Shown: positions 25,960 to 35,015, numbered from the stretch's first letter. The stretch: DNA of 64,000 nt from Fimenecus sp051881435 (GCA_051881435.1 JBJEPW010000034.1:51848-115847), one strand, 5' to 3'. A program made the numbers and translations. The notes: generated by a model not told the origin, from the letters alone.

Positions 25960-26241
25960 ATGACAGACGAAAAAAACTTGCCGAAACTGCCGAACAACAT
26001 AATAATGGAGGACCGAAAAAAGCTTTCAGTATCGGGAGTTACCGATATTGATTCCTTTGATGAACAAACGGTAATCGCCGTTACACAACTGGGAGAACTG
26101 ACAATACGGGGCTGGGATTTGCACATAACAAGGCTGAGCCTTGAACAGGGTGAGCTTATGGTGGACGGTGAAATCTCTTCCCTTACATATACCGACACGC
26201 GCCCCAAGGCACAGGGCTTTTTCAGTAAAGTACTGCGATGA
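25960..26241 (+). CDS. yabP: sporulation protein YabP
   Basis: 93 residues with the YabP fold: MEDRKKLSVSGVTDIDSFDE, then LGELTIRGWDLHI. In Bacillus it is needed for late spore formation and is made in the mother cell under sigma-E. It is followed by yabQ with a 4-nt overlap, then divIC and an S1 gene, the order found in Bacillus. A strong ribosome site AAGGAGG lies within a hairpin. It is good evidence that the organism can sporulate. Confidence 0.95.
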   Translation: MTDEKNLPKLPNNIIMEDRKKLSVSGVTDIDSFDEQTVIAVTQLGELTIRGWDLHITRLSLEQGELMVDGEISSLTYTDTRPKAQGFFSKVLR

Positions 26242-26780
26242 CCGATTATCTTTACAGCCTGAGCCTTGCGCAGCAGACAAAGTGCTTTTTGCTGTCTTTG
26301 GGCTTCGGCTTTATTATGGGCATATTTTACGACCTTTTCCGAATTGTGAGGATAAGTGTTTCACGGGGCAAGGCGGCGGTAATCGTTTCCGATATTGTTT
26401 ACTGTGTTTTTCTTTGCCTTTGCACCTTTGTTTTCTGCCTTGCCGTTAATGAAGGGGAAATAAGGGGCTATATGATGATAGGCGAGGCTGTGGGTTTTCT
26501 CGTTTATTATTTCTCTTTGGGCGTATTTGTTTTTTCCGCAACCGAAAAAATAATAGGCTTTATAAAAGGCTTTTTTATGTCGCTTTTTAAAGTAATTTCT
26601 TTTCCGTTTCGGTGGATTTATGGGAAAATATGTAAAATTATCGACAAAATCCTCAAAAAAAGTCGAAAAAAGGCTCAAAAAATGAAAAATAAATCAAAAT
26701 TCCTCTTGAAAGTTAATAAACATCTGTTGTATAATCTAAATGTTAAAAAGCAAAATTCGGCGGAAAACAGCGGCGAATAA
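26238..26780 (+). CDS. yabQ: spore cortex biosynthesis protein YabQ
   Basis: 180 residues. Four or so helices occupy the first 110 residues (QTKCFLLSLGFGFIMGIFYD is typical), then comes a basic tail. YabQ sits in the forespore outer membrane of Bacillus and is needed for cortex assembly. It overlaps yabP by 4 nt. Confidence 0.92.
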   Translation: MTDYLYSLSLAQQTKCFLLSLGFGFIMGIFYDLFRIVRISVSRGKAAVIVSDIVYCVFLCLCTFVFCLAVNEGEIRGYMMIGEAVGFLVYYFSLGVFVFSATEKIIGFIKGFFMSLFKVISFPFRWIYGKICKIIDKILKKSRKKAQKMKNKSKFLLKVNKHLLYNLNVKKQNSAENSGE

Positions 26781-26798
26781 GAAAGGGAAGTGCGTATT

Positions 26799-27080
26799 AT
26801 GGCACGTAGAAGGAGTTTTATACTCACCTTAGGGCTCGTTTTGCTCATGGGTTATTTTGTCATAACATTTTTTAGCCTTCGGCTTTCAATAAATGAGCGC
26901 CGTTCGGTGCTGGAACAGAAAAATGCGGCATATCAGCAGCAGCTTGCTGAAAATGAGAGGCTCAAATCGGTTGTTGAAAGCGAAGATAAGAGCGAATACA
27001 TTGAGCAGGTTGCCCGTGAAAAATTGGGCTATGTTATGCCGGGTGAAAAAGTGTTCTACGATGTTACGCCGGGGGCTTAA
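26799..27080 (+). CDS. divIC: cell division protein DivIC / FtsB-like septum initiator
   Basis: About 93 residues: a short basic cytoplasmic start (MARRRSF), one membrane helix, and an extracellular coiled coil (LEQKNAAYQQQLAENERLKS). The family ending is YIEQVAREKLGYVMPGEKVF. It joins FtsL and DivIB in the divisome. ATG 26799 is chosen over the upstream GTG 26790 because GGAAG is then 8 nt away. It lies in the conserved yabP-yabQ-divIC order. Confidence 0.9.
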   Translation: MARRRSFILTLGLVLLMGYFVITFFSLRLSINERRSVLEQKNAAYQQQLAENERLKSVVESEDKSEYIEQVAREKLGYVMPGEKVFYDVTPGA

Positions 27081-27101
27081 TCGGGGAGGAAACGCAGTTT
27101 T

Positions 27102-27551
27102 ATGCAAATTGAGATCGGTTCTGTTTATGACGGAACAGTGACGGGGTTAACTAATTTCGGAGCTTTTGTAAAGCTTTCGGACGGTACTACGGGAATGGTT
27201 CATATTTCCGAGGTTGCGGCTGAATATGTCAGCGATATATCGCAGCATCTCTCCGAGGGTGACGAGGTAAAGGTAAAGGTTGTTGATATTAACGAAAAGG
27301 GCAAGGTAAGCCTTTCAATAAAAAAAGCGTTGCCTGAGCCTGAAAAGCCGAAGCAGAATAAGCCGAGACCGCAGAATAAGAATGCTAACCGCGGTTGGAG
27401 CGGTGCCCGTCAGGAGGAGCCCTCAGGCCCCATGTCCTTTGAGGAAATGATGGCAAAGTTCAAGGCCCAGAGCGAGGACAAAATGAGCGACCTCAAACGA
27501 AGCTCCGATAAGCGCGGCGGAAGTAACGGCTATCGCAGAGGAAGTAAATAA
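27102..27551 (+). CDS. S1 RNA-binding domain protein (YabR-like)
   Basis: 149 residues. Residues 1-75 are one S1 domain (IGSVYDGTVTGLTNFGAFVK, VHISEVA, VKVKVVDINEKGKVSLSIK). The rest is a basic, low-complexity tail with R/K/G/S. In Bacillus the gene after divIC is yabR, of the same build. It probably binds RNA or ribosomes; a precise role is not known. GGGAGG precedes the ATG by 10 nt. Confidence 0.88.
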   Translation: MQIEIGSVYDGTVTGLTNFGAFVKLSDGTTGMVHISEVAAEYVSDISQHLSEGDEVKVKVVDINEKGKVSLSIKKALPEPEKPKQNKPRPQNKNANRGWSGARQEEPSGPMSFEEMMAKFKAQSEDKMSDLKRSSDKRGGSNGYRRGSK

Positions 27552-27564
27552 TCACAATCAACAG

Positions 27565-27592
27565 GGCAGTTTTACTGCCCTTAAATTTTAGG
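27565..27592 (+). terminator. rho-independent terminator after the S1 gene
   Basis: AGGGCAG/CTGCCCT with a TTTTA loop, followed by an AT-rich T-run. Confidence 0.7.
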
Positions 27593-27599
27593 TGGAAAT

Positions 27600-28442
27600 A
27601 TGAGAGAAGTAAATGTAAACGAGATTATAAATACCGTAAAAGAGCTTTGCATAAAGGCAAATAAGGTGTTGCCCGCCGATTTGGCGGACTGCATAAAGTG
27701 CGGTTTTGATAATGAAACAAAGGAACTGCCCAAAAGCATAATGGGCGATATAGTAAAAAATCTTGACTGTGCCGCAGAGCTTGATATACCAATTTGTCAG
27801 GACACAGGAATGGCAATCGTTTTTGCCGATGTGGGGCAGGAGGTTCATATCGTGGGCGGCGGCTTTGAGGATGCGGTCAACGAGGGTGTACGCCGTGGCT
27901 ACACAGAGGGGCTTTTGCGAAAGTCCGTTGTTTCCGACCCTCTTGAAAGAGTCAATACAAACGATAATACCCCCGCCGTTATACATACGCGCCTTGTGTC
28001 GGGGGATAAAATAACATTGACCGTTGCGCCCAAAGGCTTCGGCAGTGAGAATATGAGCAGAATTAAAATGTTCACCCCCTCAGCTACAAAAGAGGATATT
28101 ATGGATTTTGTAGTTGAAACCGTGAAAATCGCAGGGGGCAACCCTTGTCCGCCCATTGTTTTGGGAGTGGGTATCGGCGGAAGCTTTGAGCAGTGCGCAT
28201 ACCTTGCGAAAAAAGCGCTTTGCCGCCCTGTTAGTATCCGAAACGAAAAATCTCTGTATGCCGAAATGGAAAAAGACCTTTTAAAAAGAGTAAACGAAAC
28301 AAATGTGGGACCGCAGGGCTTCGGCGGCAAAACTACTGCTCTGGCAGTAAATATTGAAACCGCGCCTACTCATATTGCAGGACTCCCCGTTGCGGTGAAT
28401 GTGGGCTGTCATGTTACGCGACACGGTTCGGCGGAAATATAA
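27600..28442 (+). CDS. fumarate hydratase class I, alpha subunit (TtdA/FumA-N type)
   Basis: 280 residues with the cluster cysteines of iron-sulfur hydro-lyases: IPICQDTGMA, GGNPCPPIVLGVGIGG and VNVGCHVTRHG. It also carries the fold marks NDNTPAVIH and APKGFGSENMS. Two-subunit class I enzymes interconvert fumarate and malate, or dehydrate tartrate, and need a beta subunit that is normally the next gene. Here the next gene is HPF, so the beta subunit must be elsewhere or absent. AGGTGG precedes the ATG. Confidence 0.92.
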   Translation: MREVNVNEIINTVKELCIKANKVLPADLADCIKCGFDNETKELPKSIMGDIVKNLDCAAELDIPICQDTGMAIVFADVGQEVHIVGGGFEDAVNEGVRRGYTEGLLRKSVVSDPLERVNTNDNTPAVIHTRLVSGDKITLTVAPKGFGSENMSRIKMFTPSATKEDIMDFVVETVKIAGGNPCPPIVLGVGIGGSFEQCAYLAKKALCRPVSIRNEKSLYAEMEKDLLKRVNETNVGPQGFGGKTTALAVNIETAPTHIAGLPVAVNVGCHVTRHGSAEI

Positions 28443-28554
28443 ATTGTAAATATTTTATAAAATTTTTATAAACTACTTTATTTTTATGTGCATATGTGCT
28501 ATAATGTAATCGAAACAAGAGATTGTTTCAAACAAACACAAAGGAGATGTCGTT

Positions 28555-29082
28555 GTGAACATTACAATTATTGGGCGCAAATGCACGCCGAGAGAAAGCT
28601 TCAAAGCAAGGGCAGAAGAAAAGCTTCTGAAGGTTGAAAAATTCTTCGGACCTGACGCAACGGCTAAAATCACTGCAACTGTTGAGAAAAATCAGAAAAT
28701 CTGCGAGATTACCCTCACAAGAAAAAGTATGATTTTCCGCGCGCAGGAGCGCAGCGACGATTTGGAGGAGGCTCTTGATAAGTGCGTTGATTCTCTTATC
28801 CGTCAGATAAGAAAGAACAAGACAAAGCTTGAAAAGAAGCTCCGTGATGTGTCCTTTGACGATATTCTGGCGGCAGATGCGTCAGAGGAGGAAGACGCTT
28901 TCGAGGTTGTAAGAACAAAAACAGTTGTTTTAAAGCCTGAAACCGTTGATGAAGCAATTTTGCAGATGAATATGCTGGGGCATATGTTCTATATGTTCCG
29001 CAATGCGGAAACGGATTCGGTTTGTGTTGTATATAAAAGAAATGACGGCGGCTACGGACTTTTAGAGCCTGACTGCGAATAG
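28555..29082 (+). CDS. hpf: ribosome hibernation promoting factor, long form
   Basis: 175 residues. The amino half is the YfiA/RaiA domain (MNITIIGRKCTPRESFKARAEE as start). The carboxy domain (VVLKPETVDEAILQMNMLGHMFYMFRN) lets long HPF dimerise and pair 70S ribosomes into 100S particles during stasis. The start is GTG 28555 with AAGGAG 8 nt upstream. A TATAAT at 28499-28504 is the probable -10. A terminator follows at once, so the gene is monocistronic. Confidence 0.93.
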   Translation: MNITIIGRKCTPRESFKARAEEKLLKVEKFFGPDATAKITATVEKNQKICEITLTRKSMIFRAQERSDDLEEALDKCVDSLIRQIRKNKTKLEKKLRDVSFDDILAADASEEEDAFEVVRTKTVVLKPETVDEAILQMNMLGHMFYMFRNAETDSVCVVYKRNDGGYGLLEPDCE

Positions 29083-29089
29083 GTAATTT

Positions 29090-29120
29090 TCGGCGGTGGG
29101 TTTTCCCACCGCTTTTTTAT
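29090..29120 (+). terminator. rho-independent terminator after hpf
   Basis: GCGGTGGG/CCCACCGC hairpin followed by TTTTTTAT, 10 nt beyond the stop. Confidence 0.85.
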
Positions 29121-29133
29121 TAGGAGAATGAAA

Positions 29134-30696
29134 ATGAAAAAGAAAAAGGTGTTAAAAATTGTACTCCCAGTAATTGCGGTAGTGTTGGCTTTATCGGTAG
29201 CGGCAGTGGGAATTTTCTTCAACGATATTTTCTGGAAAACCAAATGGTTTATTGAAAAATCGCAGACCGCCGATGTAAAACTCACCATTAACGCCAATAA
29301 AAAAGGCGAGGTGTTTGAGGGCTTCGGAGCGTCTGCCTGCTGGTGGTCACAGCTTGCGGGGGACAGCGAATACGCAGAAGAAATTGCTAAGCTTCTTTAC
29401 AGTAAAGAGGGCTTGGGGCTTAATATTTACCGTTATAACATCGGGGCAGGTTCAGCCGATAATCCCGATACGCTGATTGAAAACCCTTGGCGCAGAACGG
29501 AAAGCTTTTATGTGCTTAATGAGGCAACAGGCGAATATGAATATGACTTTACCCGTGACGCCGCGGCACAGAAATTTTTAGACCTGTGTCTTTCATACGG
29601 CTGTATTGATACAGTTGTGCTTTTTGCAAATTCGCCTCATTATTCCATGACTCTCAACGGAAAAGCGTCGGGTAACGAAGAGTGGTGGGTCAGCAACATT
29701 TCAAGTGACAAATACGAAGAATACGCAAAATATCTTGTTACAATTGCGGAGTATTTCATTAAAAAAGGCGTTCCTGTTAAATACATAAGCCCAATCAACG
29801 AGCCTAACTGGTCATGGGGTTCTCAGGGGGCAGGTCAAGAGGGCTGTTTCTATAATTCCGAAGATATTTACGCAGTTTACAGAGCGGTTGTTAAAGAAAT
29901 TAAAGCTAAAAATCTTGATGTTAAATTAACGGGCCCCGAATCGGGCGAAATCGGATTCAGGCTTTATGAATGGTTCGAATATTTGTATAACGATGAAGAA
30001 ATACGCCCCTATTTGGGAACACTTTCATATCACAGTTATTGGACCGACGATGTTTTAGAAAACAAAATCGGGCTGGGAAAATGGATTAAAGAAAATGTTG
30101 ACGATATTCCCGTTGAAATGTCCGAATGGTGTCATCTTCCCTGCACCGCTCCCATTGATTCCATTGACGGCGCTCTTGTTCAGGCAAGAGTTATGGCAAA
30201 CGATTTGAATTTCAGCAACATCAATTCATGGACTGCGTGGGTAGGTGTTAATGACATAGGCATCGGTGAAGACGGTAAGAAGTATTCCGACGGTTTGCTT
30301 GCCGCGTCAAGTGATTTCAGCGAGTATGAAATTGCCATGAGATATTATGCCGTTGCTCATTTCAGCAAGTTTATACCTCAGGGAAGCGTTAAAATTTCAA
30401 CAAAGAAAAACATTAACGATATAATCAAAGCCTATGAAACGCAAGAGGACGGAACCGAAAAAACAACAGTTGAAAAATACGGCGTAAACTGTGTTTCGTA
30501 CCTTACTCCCGACGGTAAAATCGTTACGGTTGTTGTGAATGAAGGCGTTGGCAGAAACCTCAGCTTTAAGGTTGACGCAAAGAATATGACGGTTTACACA
30601 ACAACTCAGGAAAAACAGCTTGAAGAAACATATAAAGGGAAAGTCGCGGAAATCAACCTTCCCGAAAAAAGTATAATGACAATCGTTTTTGAATAA
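29134..30696 (+). CDS. glycoside hydrolase family 30, membrane-anchored or secreted
   Basis: 520 residues. A basic start (MKKKKVLK) and one hydrophobic helix (about 6-28) with no clear cleavage site suggest a lipid-free membrane anchor or signal peptide. The GH30 barrel follows: EGFGASACWW, YRYNIGAGS, the acid/base in SPINEPNWSWG and the nucleophile in VEMSEWCH. A beta domain ends the protein. Family members act on glucosylceramide-like, beta-1,6-galactan or beta-xylan substrates; the sequence does not settle which. It is the only clearly exported hydrolase in the window. AGGAG fits ATG 29134 better than 29128. Confidence 0.88.
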   Translation: MKKKKVLKIVLPVIAVVLALSVAAVGIFFNDIFWKTKWFIEKSQTADVKLTINANKKGEVFEGFGASACWWSQLAGDSEYAEEIAKLLYSKEGLGLNIYRYNIGAGSADNPDTLIENPWRRTESFYVLNEATGEYEYDFTRDAAAQKFLDLCLSYGCIDTVVLFANSPHYSMTLNGKASGNEEWWVSNISSDKYEEYAKYLVTIAEYFIKKGVPVKYISPINEPNWSWGSQGAGQEGCFYNSEDIYAVYRAVVKEIKAKNLDVKLTGPESGEIGFRLYEWFEYLYNDEEIRPYLGTLSYHSYWTDDVLENKIGLGKWIKENVDDIPVEMSEWCHLPCTAPIDSIDGALVQARVMANDLNFSNINSWTAWVGVNDIGIGEDGKKYSDGLLAASSDFSEYEIAMRYYAVAHFSKFIPQGSVKISTKKNINDIIKAYETQEDGTEKTTVEKYGVNCVSYLTPDGKIVTVVVNEGVGRNLSFKVDAKNMTVYTTTQEKQLEETYKGKVAEINLPEKSIMTIVFE

Positions 30697-30700
30697 AAAA

Positions 30701-30740
30701 TACACCCGCATAAGGCATCGAAGCACCTTATGCGGGTGTT
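30701..30740. terminator. hairpin between convergent GH30 and M48 genes
   Basis: ACACCCGCATAAGG pairs perfectly with CCTTATGCGGGTGT around a 10-nt loop, with T-rich flanks. Confidence 0.75.
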
Positions 30741-30750
30741 GCTTTGAAAG

Positions 30751-30802
30751 AAACACAAAACCGGTAAAAAGGGACTGTCCCCTTTTTACCGGTTTTGTGT
30801 TT
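30751..30802. repeat. perfect 23-bp inverted repeat
   Basis: AAACACAAAACCGGTAAAAA plus GGG, loop ACTGTC, then the exact reverse complement. It follows a complete terminator, so it is not needed for termination. The tip GGGACTGTCCCC is itself nearly palindromic. It may be a dispersed REP-like unit. Confidence 0.7.
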
Positions 30803-30841
30803 AAAACTTAATTCTTATTCTGATTTTGCCTGCTTCGGTTT

Positions 30842-32869
30842 TTACTTTTCATACACACAGCAGTTTCCTACGGTTTTAAAGATTCTTTCATACCCATTAT
30901 CATAGGTAAATAAAGAGTATTGGTCATCTTCGGTGTCTAAATAATTAAAAACCGCGGTTTCAATTTTATCGCGCTCTGTTTCATCGGTATTTTCCGAAAA
31001 ACGCAGAATATAAGCATATGTATAGGTGCTGTCGCTGATTTCTTTGCGAACTAAATAGATTTTTTCCAACACTTCGCCGCCGAGCTCCGCGATGTACGCA
31101 ATTTGTGCACGGCGGGAATCAGTAAGCTCCACCGGGTGCAATTTGTCTTTCACCTTCAGCTCGCTGATTGCTTCGCGCTCTTCTAAGTTATGCAAAAAGA
31201 CTTCAACCTGATTGCGATACTCCTGCAATTCCTGCTCCATCCCCATTCGCGCATAAAACGGACCGATAAAATCGAATCCGGTTTCCGCATAATTTTGATT
31301 TGCCGCGATTGCTTTTTGAATATATTGGGCACCGCGTTTGTCATAGTGCAACAGTAAAATACCGCCGAGTGCAAAATAAGCGTGAGCCGCTTCGGTTTCG
31401 TTTTTTGCGTGAGAAATAACTGCTTCGCAAATTTCCTGCATTTCGTCAAAGCGGTTTAATTGCATATACGCCTCTATTATCGGGCGGGATTCCTCCGCGG
31501 AAAGTTCTTTTTTCTCTTGTTCATACGCCTGTACTGTGGCGAGCGGTTCAAGGTATTCTTCCTTGCGCATTTCCGCGTATTCGTCCTTGTTTAAAGCATA
31601 CAGCGTATCGTCTGTCTTTTTCGCCGCTTTTAACACCTCCGTAAAATAGGGCGTATTTTCTTGCGGCAAATCAACGGAAAATTGCGGCTTGCCAAGCGCT
31701 TCCCAACGCTGACGGAAGGTGGGGTGGGTGGAAAGGCGCGGCGGCAATTCCTGAAACAAGAGGGTTAGCCAGAAATCCTTCCGTTTTTCAATCGCACCGC
31801 GGAACTGTATACAGCTCTTTGTGCAGGCGTCTGTCGGAGTCTGCGGGCTTTCAAAAAAAGGCTGTGGATATAAGATGTTTTTTTCAAATAAATACAACTC
31901 ATACATTGCGATTTTTGCAAGCCCCGAAGCGCCGGAAATTGCGTCGCCTGTTTTTTCAATCTGCGCGTCTGCTTTTTCTTCGTGCAGCAAGGATGATGCA
32001 GCTTCGAATATTGCCAAATCAGAGTTGAATACCGCCGACGGCAGTGCGAACAACAGCATATTTGCAAATCCGTGAGTGGAAGCGCCGCTCATTTCCAATA
32101 TATCAGAGAGGATTTGTGCACTGCGTTTTGCGCGAATGTGTTCGTCCTGCATATGGGCGAATTCGTGCAAAAACACTTGGTATAATTCTTCCTCGGTTAG
32201 AACCGCGAGCAACGGCGCGCCGAGCTCTACGGAAAATATCTTGCCAAAACGCTGAATCCCCGCGTTGCAGTCATCGGTTAGGAAGAAACGAATATCGCCG
32301 TGCACGCCTACGGCGTCTGCCGCACGGTGCGCAACAGCATACAACAGCGGAAAATCTTTTTCACTTTCATATTGCGAAAAATCCGGCTTTGCTGTCAGTA
32401 CGCCTATCAAAACATATATAAGGTCGGCTTGTATGTACATGGAGCACAACATTAACGCAAGATGACTGCTTTCAAAAGAAAAACCGGATGCGCCATAGAA
32501 AAAAGGAACTGCCAAAGTTAGAATTGCGATGAACACAATATAAACAATGAAGGCGTTTTTTAACCTTAAAAGCGCTTTTTCGGCACGGTCAAAGGCTTCG
32601 CGCAGTTTTTTCGTGTGAGAAAGAATATATTGTAACTTTTCATCTCCTGCCATACCGTTGAAACGGCGGAGATGTATTTTTTTACCGGTAAAACTAATCA
32701 GCATACAGCCGCCGAGCAGCCCCAACGATATCCATAGAAAAACGCGTCCGTATGGAAAGCTTTTATTCACAGAAACAAATAGCCCTGCCGAGTACATTGC
32801 GATATTCAGTATAATTGCAGCAATATAGGGAAAAGCGGAAATTAAAGTTGTTTTGATTTTAGTTTTCAT
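30842..32869 (-). CDS. M48-family membrane metallopeptidase with helical-repeat tail
   Basis: 675 residues. Membrane helices lie at about 10-30, 42-60, 105-125 and 135-160. The zinc motif HEFAH is at 235-239 in a barrel-lipped HtpX/Ste24-like domain, with the third ligand Glu likely in LLHEEKADAQ. The carboxy 250 residues are soluble and TPR-like (ETEAAHAYFALGGILLLH). M48 enzymes remove damaged or signal-bearing membrane proteins. It overlaps the preceding phosphodiesterase gene by 4 nt and is co-translated with it. Confidence 0.85.
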   Translation of the reverse strand: MKTKIKTTLISAFPYIAAIILNIAMYSAGLFVSVNKSFPYGRVFLWISLGLLGGCMLISFTGKKIHLRRFNGMAGDEKLQYILSHTKKLREAFDRAEKALLRLKNAFIVYIVFIAILTLAVPFFYGASGFSFESSHLALMLCSMYIQADLIYVLIGVLTAKPDFSQYESEKDFPLLYAVAHRAADAVGVHGDIRFFLTDDCNAGIQRFGKIFSVELGAPLLAVLTEEELYQVFLHEFAHMQDEHIRAKRSAQILSDILEMSGASTHGFANMLLFALPSAVFNSDLAIFEAASSLLHEEKADAQIEKTGDAISGASGLAKIAMYELYLFEKNILYPQPFFESPQTPTDACTKSCIQFRGAIEKRKDFWLTLLFQELPPRLSTHPTFRQRWEALGKPQFSVDLPQENTPYFTEVLKAAKKTDDTLYALNKDEYAEMRKEEYLEPLATVQAYEQEKKELSAEESRPIIEAYMQLNRFDEMQEICEAVISHAKNETEAAHAYFALGGILLLHYDKRGAQYIQKAIAANQNYAETGFDFIGPFYARMGMEQELQEYRNQVEVFLHNLEEREAISELKVKDKLHPVELTDSRRAQIAYIAELGGEVLEKIYLVRKEISDSTYTYAYILRFSENTDETERDKIETAVFNYLDTEDDQYSLFTYDNGYERIFKTVGNCCVYEK

Positions 32870-33780
32870 TTATTACAGTCACTTTCAAAATACTCTTTTT
32901 TATTAGATGCTATAAATACTGTGCGGTCGGTGAAAAGCTGTGTTCCGTGCCCGCGAAGATGACCGCCGTGGTCTGCGGAAATAATTATGAGCCAATCCTC
33001 GTCCTCATATGTTGGGCGGCTTTCAATTGCCTTAATTATTTTGTAAGCATTCTTGTCGCAGAGGGTAACCGCCTTTACATACCGGGGATTTTTATTGTTA
33101 AATCCTCCCTTTGTTTCGTGCCCCATATGGTCGGGGAGCTCCAATATGCAAAAAGAAATATCACAGTTGTCCTCAGTCACGGATTTTATCATTTTTTCCG
33201 TCAGAAGGTCGTCGTTATCCTCACATTGATAAAACTCAATGGGAAGATTTTCGTTTTTGCCCTTTTCTGCCTCCGCCTTGTAGGTATGAGTGAAATGAAC
33301 GGGCCAAATGCCGTTGAATACGGTCTTTTTGCCTTTTTCGGCGTATTCATAGAGAAAAGTTTTTTCTTTTGTCAGCGTTTCGTTGCTGTAAATTCCGGTT
33401 TCTTTTGCCCATTTGCCTGTGAGAAGCGTAGCCCACCCTTGGGGAGTGCTGGTTTCCTGCGTTTCACCATTTTCACCGCCGGTGTAGCAAAGGTAAATTC
33501 CGCCCTTTTCCTTTAATTCCTCTAATGCACTGTATTTTGTACGGTTTATGTATGGGTCATAATCGGATTTAACAACGGGAACAAGGCTGTCCGCCCTTGC
33601 ACCGTCAAAGCCAATGACAGCGACCTTTTTAATTTTACCGCCGCAATCCATATGAGCCCTTACGGCTTTTGCTATAACGGTTTGCGGCAGAGCGTTGCAA
33701 AGCTTGTTGGAGAATACACCGCTTTCGTCAACATATTTTGCATATGCCTTTTCATTTTTGTACTCAGGTTTAAAGAACAT
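32866..33780 (-). CDS. type I phosphodiesterase / alkaline-phosphatase superfamily protein
   Basis: 304 residues, no signal peptide. Metal-site motifs of the superfamily are VIGFDGARADSL near residue 55 (Asp, with the candidate nucleophile just after), LELPDHMGHETKG, and ISADHGGHLRGHG near residue 270. It may hydrolyse phosphodiesters or sulfate/phosphonate esters in the cytoplasm. Its start touches the stop of the OPA-like carrier and it overlaps the peptidase by 4 nt, so the three form one operon. Uptake and cleavage of an organophosphate is a plausible but unproven role. Confidence 0.8.
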   Translation of the reverse strand: MFFKPEYKNEKAYAKYVDESGVFSNKLCNALPQTVIAKAVRAHMDCGGKIKKVAVIGFDGARADSLVPVVKSDYDPYINRTKYSALEELKEKGGIYLCYTGGENGETQETSTPQGWATLLTGKWAKETGIYSNETLTKEKTFLYEYAEKGKKTVFNGIWPVHFTHTYKAEAEKGKNENLPIEFYQCEDNDDLLTEKMIKSVTEDNCDISFCILELPDHMGHETKGGFNNKNPRYVKAVTLCDKNAYKIIKAIESRPTYEDEDWLIIISADHGGHLRGHGTQLFTDRTVFIASNKKEYFESDCNK

Positions 33781-35015
33781 TATAAAACTTCTCCTTTTTC
33801 TGACTTTATTTTAAAATTATTCCAGATAATTGCGGCAGGAATACAAATTACCGCCGCCGCAAGGGACAACAGCATCCACATTGAAATTACCGTGTCCCAG
33901 CCCGCTTTGTCAAGCAAAACTCCGCAGTAAAGCATTGATGCGCCGCAGCCTAAATATGTAACGGAATTTAAAAGTCCCGTTACCGTGCCTGTTCTGCCGT
34001 ATTTCGCAAATTTCAGCGGAATAAGAGTAATAAGCATAACATTTACGGCAAACATACTGTTTGTGATGAGGGCAAGGCAGACAACGGAAAGATATATGCT
34101 CTTTTCACCTGCCGTTTTAAGTACAAACAGCGAAATTATTGACACAACAAAAAACACAATACAGGTGAGAAGCTCGTTTTTGAAAAATTTGTTGAGATAC
34201 TTCGCAATGTATGCGCCTGTTACATTGACAATGGGCAAAAGCATGGTAAGAAGCAGTGAAAATGAAGTACCCACAGAAAAACGCTCGCCTATGAAAACCG
34301 GTACCCAGCCTGTAACGCCGTCTTTTAACGCTCCGTGCACCGCCGTGGGAATTGAAATAATAAGTATTGCAAAAATACAGGCTGTGAGGACCGCGCGGGA
34401 CATTTTTTGAACGGTAGCTTTGTCCCCACCGTCCGAGTAAACGCAGACTTTAAGTCCTTTTGTAATTTTCCCGAAAGAAACTACCCATAAGAAGGAAACT
34501 GTCAGAACAATCAGTCCGCAGGAGAGGAACACGGCTTTGTAACCCGAAAACCTTATCGCCGTAAGACTTACCGCATATGAGGCAAGAGTTCCCAGCGGTA
34601 CGGTAGTGGACATATTTATGCCGAATTTCGTTTTTTCGGCGCCCTCAAAATACATTGAGCCTACACGCAGAATGGGTGACCATACGGCAGACTGCGCAAG
34701 TCCGTTCAGCCCCCACAACTCAAGGGTAAAATAAAAGCGTGTGCAGTAAAAGCACAGCAGAATGTTGCAAAACGACGATAAAATAAGTCCGCCGAAAATC
34801 ATATATCGGGGGTTGATTTTGTCGCACAGCACGCCGCTGAATATCTGACCTGCACCGTAGGTTATAAAAAGGCAGGAGGAAATCAGCGCAAGCTGTGTGT
34901 TGTTGAATATGTTTTCACGCAAAAGCTCAGGCATAGCCGCAGAAAAATTCAGGCGGCATATGTAGGTTGCGGTGTAAGAAATCCAGCAAATTATAAATAA
35001 GGCGCGTCGGCGCAT
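33780..35015 (-). CDS. MFS transporter, organophosphate:phosphate antiporter-like
   Basis: About 411 residues and 12 helices. The opening YTATYICRLNFSAAMPELL resembles the RxNF start of the GlpT/UhpT (OPA) family, and QIFSGVLCDKINPRYMIFGG is the MFS loop 2-3 motif. The frame extends to a TTG at 35075, but neither start has a strong ribosome site; ATG 35015 gives the usual length before helix 1. It is followed without a gap by the phosphodiesterase gene. Substrate unknown. Confidence 0.8.
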   Translation of the reverse strand: MRRRALFIICWISYTATYICRLNFSAAMPELLRENIFNNTQLALISSCLFITYGAGQIFSGVLCDKINPRYMIFGGLILSSFCNILLCFYCTRFYFTLELWGLNGLAQSAVWSPILRVGSMYFEGAEKTKFGINMSTTVPLGTLASYAVSLTAIRFSGYKAVFLSCGLIVLTVSFLWVVSFGKITKGLKVCVYSDGGDKATVQKMSRAVLTACIFAILIISIPTAVHGALKDGVTGWVPVFIGERFSVGTSFSLLLTMLLPIVNVTGAYIAKYLNKFFKNELLTCIVFFVVSIISLFVLKTAGEKSIYLSVVCLALITNSMFAVNVMLITLIPLKFAKYGRTGTVTGLLNSVTYLGCGASMLYCGVLLDKAGWDTVISMWMLLSLAAAVICIPAAIIWNNFKIKSEKGEVL

